From: Spirochaetota bacterium
GTDB lineage: Bacteria > Spirochaetota > UBA4802 > UB4802
Direction: 5' to 3'
Assembly (NCBI GenBank): GCA_026414805.1
Contig: JAOAIH010000002.1
Coordinates: forward strand, 76,364 to 110,025
Length of the DNA stretch: 33,662 nucleotides
Both the position numbers and the translations under genes were made by a program. Of the stretch, positions 23,478 through 31,416 are shown piece by piece (position 1 is the first letter of the stretch; every line of letters begins with the position of its first letter). The notes under the pieces were generated by a model that saw only the letters and a list, made by a program, of their open reading frames with translations, searched no databases and was not told the origin of the DNA.

Positions 23478-26132
23478 ATGGGTTCAATAATACTGTTTAA
23501 TTCTTTTTCATTGGGGTCATTTATACCTGCAATATTTTTTTTTACTACTGGCATTTTTTTATATAACACTAAAGACAGATCTCAAGCAACTACTGCAATA
23601 TCTATAGGTTATATTATTGAAGGTATTTTTAATATAGGATATTTTATTTCGTCAAGTATTTATCACCCTTTAGCAGCATATCATCGGTGGATTACAGTAT
23701 CAACTATATTAGTTACAATTACATATATGGGTTATTTATATTTCTTTTTCCCTTATCCAAAAGCTCAAAAATTTTCTAAATTTTATCTTATCTCGGGTTT
23801 AGTAATAGCATTTTTATGTTTTATCGTTTTTGCAATTACCACACTAAAATCTGATATAGTATATTTATTCAGAGGACATTATTATGACTTTGATGCTGAG
23901 GAAATAAGTGCCAAGATAGGCATAGTTATAATGATTGGGATTTTATTCACATACATATTACAGTGGTGGAGGTTTTTTACTAGCGATAAAGAGGACAAAA
24001 AAACCATTGTATTATTATTTATATTTACAGTCATTGGGACAATTGTACCTTCTGTTACCAATACTTTAAGCAGGCAGGGCGTCATTGATAGAGAAGTATT
24101 TCATACTTCATGGACACTTTTCAATCTTTTAGGCTTTTTCCTGATTTTTATAGTATATATAAATAATTCTAAAGATAGATTTTCCTTCTTAGGCAAACTT
24201 ATTGGTATAATTTTAGTTACGGTCCTTTGTTTACTTCAAATTATTGGATTCATTGTTATCAAAAGCAATGAGAAAAATTTTGATGATATATATTACCGAT
24301 CTGCATTATTATCTGAGTCAGATGATATCCATTTGAATAAATATGCATATATATCATCGTATGATATTAAGAGTAATTCATGGGTAAACACTATACCTAC
24401 AAATTTTAATCAGGAAAGTATAGCTCTGGAACTTCAACATGCTTATATATGGCTAAATTTATTTACTGTTTTAGATCAATCATTTGATGATCAAGTTATT
24501 AATATAATAAATAATTCGCCTAAGTCATTTGAAGGGTACAGGGTAACTCTTCTTGAATTTATTCAAAAAAATAGAATAAACAAAAAGGAAGACTTCATAG
24601 ATTTTTGTAAAAAATTGGATGCTAAAGTATACTATCTACATAATAAAATTTTACAGTTACATGATTTAGATTATAAAAATAAATTAAAAATATTATTATC
24701 AAAACAAGATCCTATTTTATCTGGTTTTAAGAAGGTTTTGACAGATTTTTTAAATACTACAACATTACAAGGTAAAGAATTAAAATCTGCATTAAATCAA
24801 TATCTCATACCAATTCAATTTATCGGTTCACGAGTATATCATACATCAAATGATTCATCAACTCATGTCTTTGCATATCGTTATATAAAAGATAATATTA
24901 TATATGAAGTTGGTTTTCCTTATATTGAATATCGTAAATATATGCATGAGACTGTTTTAAGGTTACTTTTAATAGTTTTCGTTGTATATGTTTTTGTTCG
25001 TTTTGTTTTACGTCTGTTTTTTGCAGGAATTCTTATAAAACCAATACGAACACTTACTGAAGGATTACGAGAAGTAGATAAGGGCAATTTAAATGTTCAT
25101 ATACCTGTTCAATCCGGTGATGAATTTGGGTACATTACCTCAGCTTTTAATAAAATGGTTGAATCTCTTCGAAATCTATTTCAATCAACTCACACAAAAT
25201 CAGAAGAGGTTAAACGTCTTAGTTCGGACCTTAATGTGTCAGCCACCAAATTATATGATATAGCGCGGGAGCTGTCGACAATAGTTGAAGAGACATCAAG
25301 TGCCTATGAAGAGATGTCTTCCTCATTTGAATCAAATCTTAATGCTATTAAGCAACAAGCTGACAGTATGGATGTAATCAAAAATGATATTGAGGGGATA
25401 GATGCAAGCAGTATTCAGATCTCACAACGAATAACACGATTATCACATTCTATTGAACAGGCTGTAAAACAATCTGAAGATGGCGAAGTAACAATTACAA
25501 AATCAATTAATGCAATAGAATCCATTGCAGAATATTTAAAAGAGGTAGAGCAGACAATAGTAAATATTAATGAAATAGCTGATAAAATTAATTTACTGGC
25601 TCTAAATGCTGCAATAGAAGCTGCGCGTGCAGGTGAATCAGGTAAAGGATTTTCCGTTGTTGCAGATGAGGTTAACAAATTAGCTGACCAGACAGCAGAT
25701 ATTGTGAAAGGTATACATTCAACAATTGCAGAACAGGCAAGAATGATAACTAATGAAATTCAATATATTAGTAAAGCTACTGAAGCAATTAAAGCCATAC
25801 GAAAAGGTATAACTGAAACCTTTAATGTATTAAAAGACACTATTGATTTTACCAATGAACTTAATACAAAAAATAAAGACATCAAATCAAAGTTGGAGTC
25901 ATTTAAAGAATTATCAGGTACAGTATATAATTTTTCTATGGAACAGAAGGTTACCCTTGAGGAATTGACAAAAGCTGTTAATTCAATAATTGAAATCAGT
26001 CAACAAGCGTTAGAAAGTGCAGAATTTGTTCAGGGATTTTCACGTATTCTTGACTTAAGTGCCAAGGAACTAAGTGAAAGTATTGGATATGCAACAAATG
26101 GGATAAAAGCTTCTGATGTAGAAAAAGATTAA
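23478..26132 (+). CDS. methyl-accepting chemotaxis protein with multi-pass N-terminal sensor
   Basis: The 884-residue product is an unusual chemoreceptor. Residues 1 to about 230 hold about seven transmembrane helices. A further helix (about 238-262), a periplasmic domain of about 225 residues (265-490) with no family I recognise, and a last helix (about 494-518) follow. Then come a HAMP domain ('LIKPIRTLTEGLREVDKGN' to 'FNKMVESLRN', about 522-565) and a coiled-coil MCP signalling domain. The tip 'INLLALNAAIEAARAGESGKGFSVVADEV' (about 705-735) is the CheA/CheW-binding hairpin. Ordinary receptors have only two helices around the sensor. No CheR-docking pentapeptide ends the chain. No che gene is nearby, so it is an orphan. 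AAGGGG ten bases upstream marks the start. Confidence 0.9.
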   Translation: MGSIILFNSFSLGSFIPAIFFFTTGIFLYNTKDRSQATTAISIGYIIEGIFNIGYFISSSIYHPLAAYHRWITVSTILVTITYMGYLYFFFPYPKAQKFSKFYLISGLVIAFLCFIVFAITTLKSDIVYLFRGHYYDFDAEEISAKIGIVIMIGILFTYILQWWRFFTSDKEDKKTIVLLFIFTVIGTIVPSVTNTLSRQGVIDREVFHTSWTLFNLLGFFLIFIVYINNSKDRFSFLGKLIGIILVTVLCLLQIIGFIVIKSNEKNFDDIYYRSALLSESDDIHLNKYAYISSYDIKSNSWVNTIPTNFNQESIALELQHAYIWLNLFTVLDQSFDDQVINIINNSPKSFEGYRVTLLEFIQKNRINKKEDFIDFCKKLDAKVYYLHNKILQLHDLDYKNKLKILLSKQDPILSGFKKVLTDFLNTTTLQGKELKSALNQYLIPIQFIGSRVYHTSNDSSTHVFAYRYIKDNIIYEVGFPYIEYRKYMHETVLRLLLIVFVVYVFVRFVLRLFFAGILIKPIRTLTEGLREVDKGNLNVHIPVQSGDEFGYITSAFNKMVESLRNLFQSTHTKSEEVKRLSSDLNVSATKLYDIARELSTIVEETSSAYEEMSSSFESNLNAIKQQADSMDVIKNDIEGIDASSIQISQRITRLSHSIEQAVKQSEDGEVTITKSINAIESIAEYLKEVEQTIVNINEIADKINLLALNAAIEAARAGESGKGFSVVADEVNKLADQTADIVKGIHSTIAEQARMITNEIQYISKATEAIKAIRKGITETFNVLKDTIDFTNELNTKNKDIKSKLESFKELSGTVYNFSMEQKVTLEELTKAVNSIIEISQQALESAEFVQGFSRILDLSAKELSESIGYATNGIKASDVEKD

Positions 26133-26212
26133 CAAAAATCTATATAAATTTTTACAGAAAAATATTTGGGATGTTGCTAAAATAATAAAAATTCATTATA
26201 TTTAATATCAAA

Positions 26213-26236
26213 TATATAATTTTCAAAAATTATATA
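26213..26236. repeat. 11-bp perfect AT-only inverted repeat
   Basis: TATATAATTTT and AAAATTATATA flank a two-base centre, 42 bp before the FmdB-like gene and 81 bp after the chemoreceptor stop. It may be a weak intrinsic stop for the receptor gene or a DNA-binding site. Short AT palindromes are also expected by chance in such DNA. Confidence 0.35.
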
Positions 26237-26277
26237 AATTCAGCACTTTAAAATGGATAGAAGTAAGGAGGATAACA

Positions 26278-26547
26278 ATGCCTACCTATGAGTATGTTTG
26301 TACCTCTTGTGATAATAAATTTGAAATTTTCCAGTCTATAAAAGATGAGCCATTAAAAACCTGTTCAAAATGTGGTAGTGAAGTCAAACGTTTAATAGGA
26401 TCTGGTGCAGGTATAATATTTAAAGGCTCTGGATTTTATGTAACAGACTATAAGAATAATGGGAATGGCAAAAAAGGAAATTCTTCTACAAAAGAACCTT
26501 CGTGTGCCTCATGTACATCAGATTCATGCAGTGCAGAATTAGATTAA
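26278..26547 (+). CDS. FmdB-family zinc-ribbon protein
   Basis: This 89-residue protein has the FmdB/CxxC_CxxC_SSSS regulatory domain: 'MPTYEYVCTSCDNKFE' with Cys8 and Cys11, then 'CSKCG' with Cys29 and Cys32, then the 'VKRLIGSGAGIIFKGSGFYVTDY' stretch typical of the family. The four cysteines should bind one zinc ion. The role is unsettled: the family name comes from a regulator near formamidase/amidase genes, and most members are of unknown function. The C-terminus adds four more cysteines in 'CASCTSDSC', often seen in this family. A strong AAGGAGG precedes the ATG. Its TAA abuts the stop of the convergent 610-residue gene without a gap. Confidence 0.93.
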   Translation: MPTYEYVCTSCDNKFEIFQSIKDEPLKTCSKCGSEVKRLIGSGAGIIFKGSGFYVTDYKNNGNGKKGNSSTKEPSCASCTSDSCSAELD

Positions 26548-28380
26548 TTACTTTTTCATCATTATATTTCTTTTTTGGCGATAGAGAGTATGCAGATACT
26601 TCTCTATCGCAATAATCCCTGATGAGGGTATAATCTCACCATTTAATTTTTTTCCAATCAATGAATCGCAAAATTCTTTAATAGCATCATATGACCGAAT
26701 GACTACCGGTGAAACTAAAATATATTCAATATCTGGTATCAACAACTTCTGACTGCGACGTGGATACAGAACTTTTCGCGCATTGTAAATTGGTATAACT
26801 ATTTTTAGACCAGTATCCCTTAGTTCATCAATTATTTCACTTACTTCTGATTCATTCTCATCAGTAATGTCCATAACTTCCGAAAGTGCAATAATATTCT
26901 TGTTAATAGAACTGATAGTATCATATAGATTTCGGGCTTGCTTACTTAGCTGATGAACCGGTGATGAATAGACATGAGTTTGAGTAATTGGCTTTATAAT
27001 CTTTTTTCGTTTGAATAACGAAAATATGACTTCTATTATGCGGGCAAGCAAAGATTTTTTTTGTTTTATTTCCTTACTTGCTGGTATTTGAGCAGCAGAT
27101 TTTTCTGGTTTCTTTTTTAAGTTATAATCGTCAAGTATTTTCTGTAAAATTTCTTTTTGTTCATGATTTAAAGCAAATTCGTCATTATTTTCGGTAATTA
27201 ATGTTTCAGCAATTTTTATAAGAATTTCATAATTATTCTTTAGCTTTTCTTTTTCTATATAGCTTAGTTTTTCATATCTTTCATTTTGATAAAAAAGCAA
27301 TTGGTTGCAATCAGAAATATAATTAATAAAAACAGGCCCATCTATATAATACCATTTATTATTTTCAGAATCATTAAACACTAAAATTTTAGCATTTTTT
27401 TTATAGTTAGATTCACGCCATTTTTCCATAAGCGATTCATCTATTTCAGGTATTGTATTTATAATGTCATCTTGCGAGCACAATTTGTGTTCCCGTATAA
27501 ATGATACAATATCATTATTATAAGCATCTACAGGATCAAGCAATGAATCAACTTTCAGAAGACAATTTCTGAAGGCCTGTAAATTTTTTACTTCGGCCAA
27601 ATCACTTTCTGGCAATAACGACGCCATATCATCAAGAAGAACAGTAAAAATATAATCCAATTTAGCATCTCTATAATCGCTGAAATCGTACGATATAATA
27701 CCAAATTTTTTTAATCTGCGTAAAATCATATCAGCGTGCTGTGTAATAATGTTTTTTAATGCCTTAAAATTTATTGTTGATTTTACTGCCTGGTAATTGT
27801 CGGCATGAAAACAATAATCTTCTGCCAGTTCAATGTGATTTTTGTCTATTGTGAAATGTTTGAATGTAAAAATTGTATTTCCCAGTTCAGATTTAATTAT
27901 CCTGTTTAAGTCATTTTTATTTATTGATTTTTTTATCAGCTTTGAAAGATTAAATAAGCGATATTGTTTCAATAGCGTTAACAAATTTTGTTTTGATATC
28001 TCATCACGCATTAATTGTATTCTGTTAAATTCCTCTTCATGAATATCTACACAATATTCTTCTTTTTCATAGATATCTAATTTTTTTGTTTTTTCATCAA
28101 CTGTAAAACTAAATGTTATGAGTTTTTTTACATGATCGGGATAAGAGTTCAACAACTGTGTAATCAAATAATTAATTTGGTTATTACGTGACGTAGTAAA
28201 AGGAATTGGTATATTTCGTGAAGCTTGTAATGAGGGTAGGGTAGCCATTTCTCTTTTGCCATCGGGTAGCGATAGCTCTTGCATACGCACTATTTCAGCT
28301 AAAATATCATATACATATGATTCTTTAGCCAATAACCCCTGAACAAAAGGGAAACGCTGTGTTTTATTTTCAATACTCAT
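26548..28380 (-). CDS. hypothetical cytoplasmic protein, 610 residues
   Basis: I do not recognise this protein. It has no signal peptide. The first 425 residues are a mixed alpha/beta region rich in charged helices. A lysine-rich linker follows (about 425-450) and contains one short hydrophobic segment ('LARIIEVIFSLF') between basic runs, which could be a peripheral membrane anchor. The C-terminal 150 residues form another domain ending in lysines. The size and organisation recall conserved spirochaete hypotheticals, but I cannot name a family. It is a single open frame, ends against the FmdB gene stop, and starts 276 bp downstream of hisS on the same strand. A 14-bp stem-loop is embedded in its 3' coding end (26578-26610). 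Confidence 0.8.
   Translation of the reverse strand: MSIENKTQRFPFVQGLLAKESYVYDILAEIVRMQELSLPDGKREMATLPSLQASRNIPIPFTTSRNNQINYLITQLLNSYPDHVKKLITFSFTVDEKTKKLDIYEKEEYCVDIHEEEFNRIQLMRDEISKQNLLTLLKQYRLFNLSKLIKKSINKNDLNRIIKSELGNTIFTFKHFTIDKNHIELAEDYCFHADNYQAVKSTINFKALKNIITQHADMILRRLKKFGIISYDFSDYRDAKLDYIFTVLLDDMASLLPESDLAEVKNLQAFRNCLLKVDSLLDPVDAYNNDIVSFIREHKLCSQDDIINTIPEIDESLMEKWRESNYKKNAKILVFNDSENNKWYYIDGPVFINYISDCNQLLFYQNERYEKLSYIEKEKLKNNYEILIKIAETLITENNDEFALNHEQKEILQKILDDYNLKKKPEKSAAQIPASKEIKQKKSLLARIIEVIFSLFKRKKIIKPITQTHVYSSPVHQLSKQARNLYDTISSINKNIIALSEVMDITDENESEVSEIIDELRDTGLKIVIPIYNARKVLYPRRSQKLLIPDIEYILVSPVVIRSYDAIKEFCDSLIGKKLNGEIIPSSGIIAIEKYLHTLYRQKRNIMMKK
26578..26610. repeat. strong stem-loop inside the 3' end of the 610-residue gene
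   Basis: GCGATAGAGAGTAT (26578-26591) pairs with ATAC-T-TCTCTATCGC (26596-26610) around GCAG: fourteen base pairs with one bulge. It also lies 31 bp beyond the stop of the convergent fmdB-like gene, so it could end or protect that transcript. There is no U run after it in that direction. Both arms carry the GCGATAG heptamer discussed under the iterated motif. Confidence 0.5.
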
Positions 28381-28504
28381 GATACATCTTTTTACAGCCT
28401 TATGTTAAAATAATAGTTGATAGAAAATGCTATCTAAAAATAGATTATATAATAAATTAAGTAAAGTATTTTATTATTAATAATTGTCCATAAATTTAAT
28501 TTAA

Positions 28505-28533
28505 TAAATAATAGATTTAAAACCTATTATTTA
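28505..28533 (-). terminator. possible AT-rich terminator after hisS
   Basis: TAAATAATAG and CTATTATTTA form a perfect ten-bp stem with a nine-base loop, followed on the minus strand by a T/A-rich run. It lies 38 bp beyond the stop that hisS would have without its frameshift (28571). The stem is weak because it is nearly all A-T. The rest of 28381-28656 is the out-of-frame hisS tail plus AT-rich DNA. Confidence 0.35.
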
Positions 28534-28656
28534 ATAGAGTTAATGTCTTTTACCTTCTTTTGAATTTATGTCAATATGTCAGTTTTTCTTTTAAATAATT
28601 AATAATTGTGTCCATTGGGATATTTACCTGATTTCCAGAAACCATATCTTTTACTG

Positions 28657-29832
28657 TTACAGATTGTGTGTAATTTCATCATTTCCAAAAATCAATGAAA
28701 ACTTTGCTTTTTCTCGATCAGCTCGTTTAAATTGTGTTTTAAAACCCTTTGATCCCGGTTCAAAATCACATGAAATATTATTATTACGTAGCTCTTCTGC
28801 AATTTTAAAAACAACAGGCAATGCATTTTCACTAGAATACACAATATATACATCAAGATATTCTTCTATTGATATCTGTTCCAATAACAATTCTATTCGT
28901 TCAACCCCCGCTGCAAAACCAATGGCGGGGGTAGGCTTGCCACCAAAAAGTTCAACAAGATTATTATATCTTCCTCCAGCAGCAAACGCATTTTGTCCAC
29001 CCAATTTAGCAGTAACAAATTCAAATGTTGTTTTAGTGTAATAATCAAGGCCACGAACCAACAATGGGTCATGGTGATACATAATAGCATGTTTTTCCAG
29101 TAAATCTTTTGTTTGCATAAAATGTTGGCTACATGATGAACAAAGAAAGTGATTAATTTTTGGCGCATTTTGTTTCAATGCTATACAGCTTTCTACCTTA
29201 CAATCAAGTAACCTTAGAGGATTTGTATACAACCGCTTTTGGCAGTCTTCACAAAGCTCTTTTTGGTGCTGTGAATAATAGTTAAACAATTGTCCAATAT
29301 ACGGTTTGCGACAATCAGGGCAACCAATAGAATTTATCAACAAATTATAATCTGTAATTTTCAAACGAATTGCTATTTCATTCATTATTGATATGATTTC
29401 AAAATCATACCAGGGATCATCACTGCCAAATGTTTCTGCCCCAAACTGATTAAATTGGCGTAATCGTCCCTTTTGAGGCCGTTCAGCTCTAAACATTGGT
29501 CCACAGTAGAAAAACTTGCATAATGCCAATCTGTTGTATTCACCATTTTCAACATAAGCACGCACCATTGAGGCAGTACCTTCGGGCCTCAGCGTTAAGC
29601 TCCTGCCACCGCGGTCTTCAAAAGTGAACATTTCTTTGGTCACAATATCTGATGAATCACCAATTCCACGAGCAAATACTTCTGTATATTCCATTATTGG
29701 AAGAATGACCTCTCGATAATTGTATAATTTAAAGACTTGTTTGGCCGTATTAATGATATAATTAAATTTTGGAGATCTATCAGGGAATATGTCTTCAACT
29801 CCAGGTGGCTTTTGAATCATCAGTTCCTCCAT
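28657..29832 (-). CDS. hisS: histidyl-tRNA synthetase, C-terminus cut short by a frameshift
   Basis: The 391-residue frame is HisRS. It has motif 2 'TLRPEGTASMVRAY', 'FRAERPQKGRLRQFNQFGAE', the inserted Cys-containing segment 'IGCPDCR...CEDC...NPLRLLDCK', 'VRGLDYYTKTTFEF' and motif 3 'GFAAGVERIELLL'. The anticodon-binding domain follows but stops early at 'GNDEITHNL'. One base back, the frame continues 'SVTVKDMVSGNQVNIPMDTI' and ends at a TGA at 28571, which is exactly the usual HisRS tail. The break lies at a TGTGTGT run (28665-28671, plus strand): two inserted bases or one missing base. So about 30 residues are lost, or this is a sequencing or assembly error. The start overlaps a GGAGG-type site. 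Confidence 0.92.
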   Translation of the reverse strand: MEELMIQKPPGVEDIFPDRSPKFNYIINTAKQVFKLYNYREVILPIMEYTEVFARGIGDSSDIVTKEMFTFEDRGGRSLTLRPEGTASMVRAYVENGEYNRLALCKFFYCGPMFRAERPQKGRLRQFNQFGAETFGSDDPWYDFEIISIMNEIAIRLKITDYNLLINSIGCPDCRKPYIGQLFNYYSQHQKELCEDCQKRLYTNPLRLLDCKVESCIALKQNAPKINHFLCSSCSQHFMQTKDLLEKHAIMYHHDPLLVRGLDYYTKTTFEFVTAKLGGQNAFAAGGRYNNLVELFGGKPTPAIGFAAGVERIELLLEQISIEEYLDVYIVYSSENALPVVFKIAEELRNNNISCDFEPGSKGFKTQFKRADREKAKFSLIFGNDEITHNL

Positions 29833-30201
29833 TGAAAATAAATTTTTGCAAGAAATCTTATTGCAATTTCTTTTGCAAATACTGCAACAAAAGAAAGTGC
29901 CAAAGAAAAATATCTTTTACCTTTTAAAAAAGATCAATCATTCCACTGCGGGCTGCGGAATAGCATCAGTTCAGGTCCTCGTCCGCATCTCAATTTGCCT
30001 TGCAACCATGCAAGGCAAAACTTTGTATCGTTATCTTTATAACTTTCAACCTGTCCTTTTAATTCATCACAAAACTTTAGGATGAGTGAATTTAACAGAA
30101 TATTATCTGCATCGATAAATATTCATTAAAAAATCTCTTCTTTTATTCAGACATTCATATTCTTTGCTACAAAAAACAATTCTTTTTGATTTAAGTATAA
30201 T
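29833..30201. other. 369-bp intergenic region with a GC-richer patch and a strong hairpin
   Basis: This is the longest gene-free stretch. The part from about 29945 to 30020 is richer in G+C than its surroundings and contains a perfect 11-bp stem, TTTGCCTTGCA (29994-30004) with TGCAAGGCAAA (30009-30019), around ACCA. A further TGCGG/CCGCA pair lies at 29953-29986. No tRNA or coding signal is convincing; the 79-codon plus-strand frame here has no ribosome binding site and an unnatural composition. The patch looks like a remnant of a dispersed repeat or a small structured RNA between the U32 gene and hisS. Confidence 0.5.
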
Positions 30202-31416
30202 TTATTCAAGTTTCTTGCGTAAGATTGCCCATTTCTGTATGGGCTTGTCTAATATAATTGTTGCAGTTGAATTGGGCTGTGCCATTTCAACGTCAGTACC
30301 TTCAACTAATATATTTGTCACAGTTACCGTACTATCATATATCTGATTATTAACTATAGGATAAATTACATCTAAAGTGTCGCCCCTGTATATGGGATTG
30401 AATACTTTAATTAGTTTATTTTCAGTGTCAACACAGTATCCCATAAATAATGCTTTTTTGATGTATGGTACGCCATTAAACGATTGTTCAGCAAACTCAT
30501 TGAAAAGGTCATCAGTATAGGGCCTGTGGCTTACAAGGTCAAGTTCCTTTTTCCAGAAGTCATTATACAGGTTACTATCGCCACCATTTAAAAATGTATC
30601 AATTGCGTGGCGATAGATACGAGTTACGTTGGCGGTATAATATAATGATTTCATCCTTCCTTCGATTTTAAACGCATTGACTCCTGCGTTAATATAATCA
30701 GGAATTTTGTTAATTAAACATAAATCCTTTGAAGAAAGTATCTCGGTGCCGTGAGCATATTCAACAATGTCAAGATGATTGCCCGGGCGTTTTTCTTCAA
30801 TGAGTGAATATTTCCATCGGCAGGGATGAGAGCAATTCCCCTGGTTTGCGTCACGACCTGTGAGATAGCGGCTGAGTAAACACCTTCCGGAATACGAAAT
30901 GCACAGTGCACCGTGGCAGAATATTTCTAGCTCAATGTTGGTGTGTTCACGAATTTTTTTGATTTCTTGTAGTGTTGTTTCACGTGCAAGAACAATCCGT
31001 GATATCCCATTGTTGGACCAAAATTTAACAGCCAAATGATTGAGTGTTGACATCTGTGTTGAAAGGTGAAGCGGTACATCAACTTTCTCCAAAAGAAGAG
31101 CCATCCCAGGATCAGATATCATTATTGCATCAAATGGTATATGCTTGATTTGTTGTATGTAGTCTTTTGCTGGCTGAATATCACTTTCATGCAAAAATGC
31201 ATTTAAAAGAAAAATTACTTTAACATTGTGATTATGGGCATACTCTACTGCTTTATGTATTTCTTCTATATTAAAATTTTTTGTGGTTGCCCGCAGGTTA
31301 AATTGTTGTCCACCAAAATATACTGCATCAGCTCCATAGTGAACAGCTGCCTGTAATTTTTCAAGATTGCCGGCAGGGGCAACCAGTTCAATTTTTTTGT
31401 CTATCCTTAAAGCCAT
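30202..31416 (-). CDS. U32-family protein (peptidase U32 / TrhP-like tRNA hydroxylation factor)
   Basis: From the ATG at 31416 ('MALRIDKKIELVAPAGN', AAAGGGA upstream) the product is 404 residues and overlaps the end of mltG by 29 bp. The frame extends to 31461 without support. The signature 'IFCHGALCISYSGRCLLSRY' with conserved cysteines is complete, followed by 'GNCSHPCRWKY' and 'INAGVNAFKIEGRMKS'. Although named collagenases, close relatives (E. coli TrhP/YegQ, B. subtilis YrrN/YrrO) are needed for 5-hydroxyuridine at tRNA position 34. The size and C-terminal beta domain fit that group. B. subtilis also places its U32 pair near the mltG homologue yrrL, as here. Confidence 0.88.
   Translation of the reverse strand: MALRIDKKIELVAPAGNLEKLQAAVHYGADAVYFGGQQFNLRATTKNFNIEEIHKAVEYAHNHNVKVIFLLNAFLHESDIQPAKDYIQQIKHIPFDAIMISDPGMALLLEKVDVPLHLSTQMSTLNHLAVKFWSNNGISRIVLARETTLQEIKKIREHTNIELEIFCHGALCISYSGRCLLSRYLTGRDANQGNCSHPCRWKYSLIEEKRPGNHLDIVEYAHGTEILSSKDLCLINKIPDYINAGVNAFKIEGRMKSLYYTANVTRIYRHAIDTFLNGGDSNLYNDFWKKELDLVSHRPYTDDLFNEFAEQSFNGVPYIKKALFMGYCVDTENKLIKVFNPIYRGDTLDVIYPIVNNQIYDSTVTVTNILVEGTDVEMAQPNSTATIILDKPIQKWAILRKKLE

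Larger units (their letters stand above)
5036..28278. repeat. dispersed ten-base motif GCGATAGCTC / GAGCTATCGC (span of all exact copies)
   Basis: Exact copies lie at 5036-5045, 5731-5740, 9923-9932, 20985-20994, 21735-21744 and 28269-28278. One-mismatch copies lie at 5220-5229, 16213-16222 and 32891-32900. The eight-base core GATAGCTC/GAGCTATC also occurs at 1571-1578. All are inside genes, in both orientations and in more than one reading frame (read as E-L-S or as A-I-A), so protein sequence alone does not explain them. The coordinates give the span, not a continuous element. Confidence 0.6.

Noticed and set aside
28505-28533. Riboswitch or RNA gene downstream of hisS
   Set aside because: The stem is almost purely A-T with no conserved motif; at most a weak terminator.
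29846-30085. Plus-strand open frame of 79 codons between the U32 gene and hisS
   Set aside because: No ribosome binding site, odd composition, and it runs through a perfect hairpin; better explained as non-coding or repeat-derived DNA.
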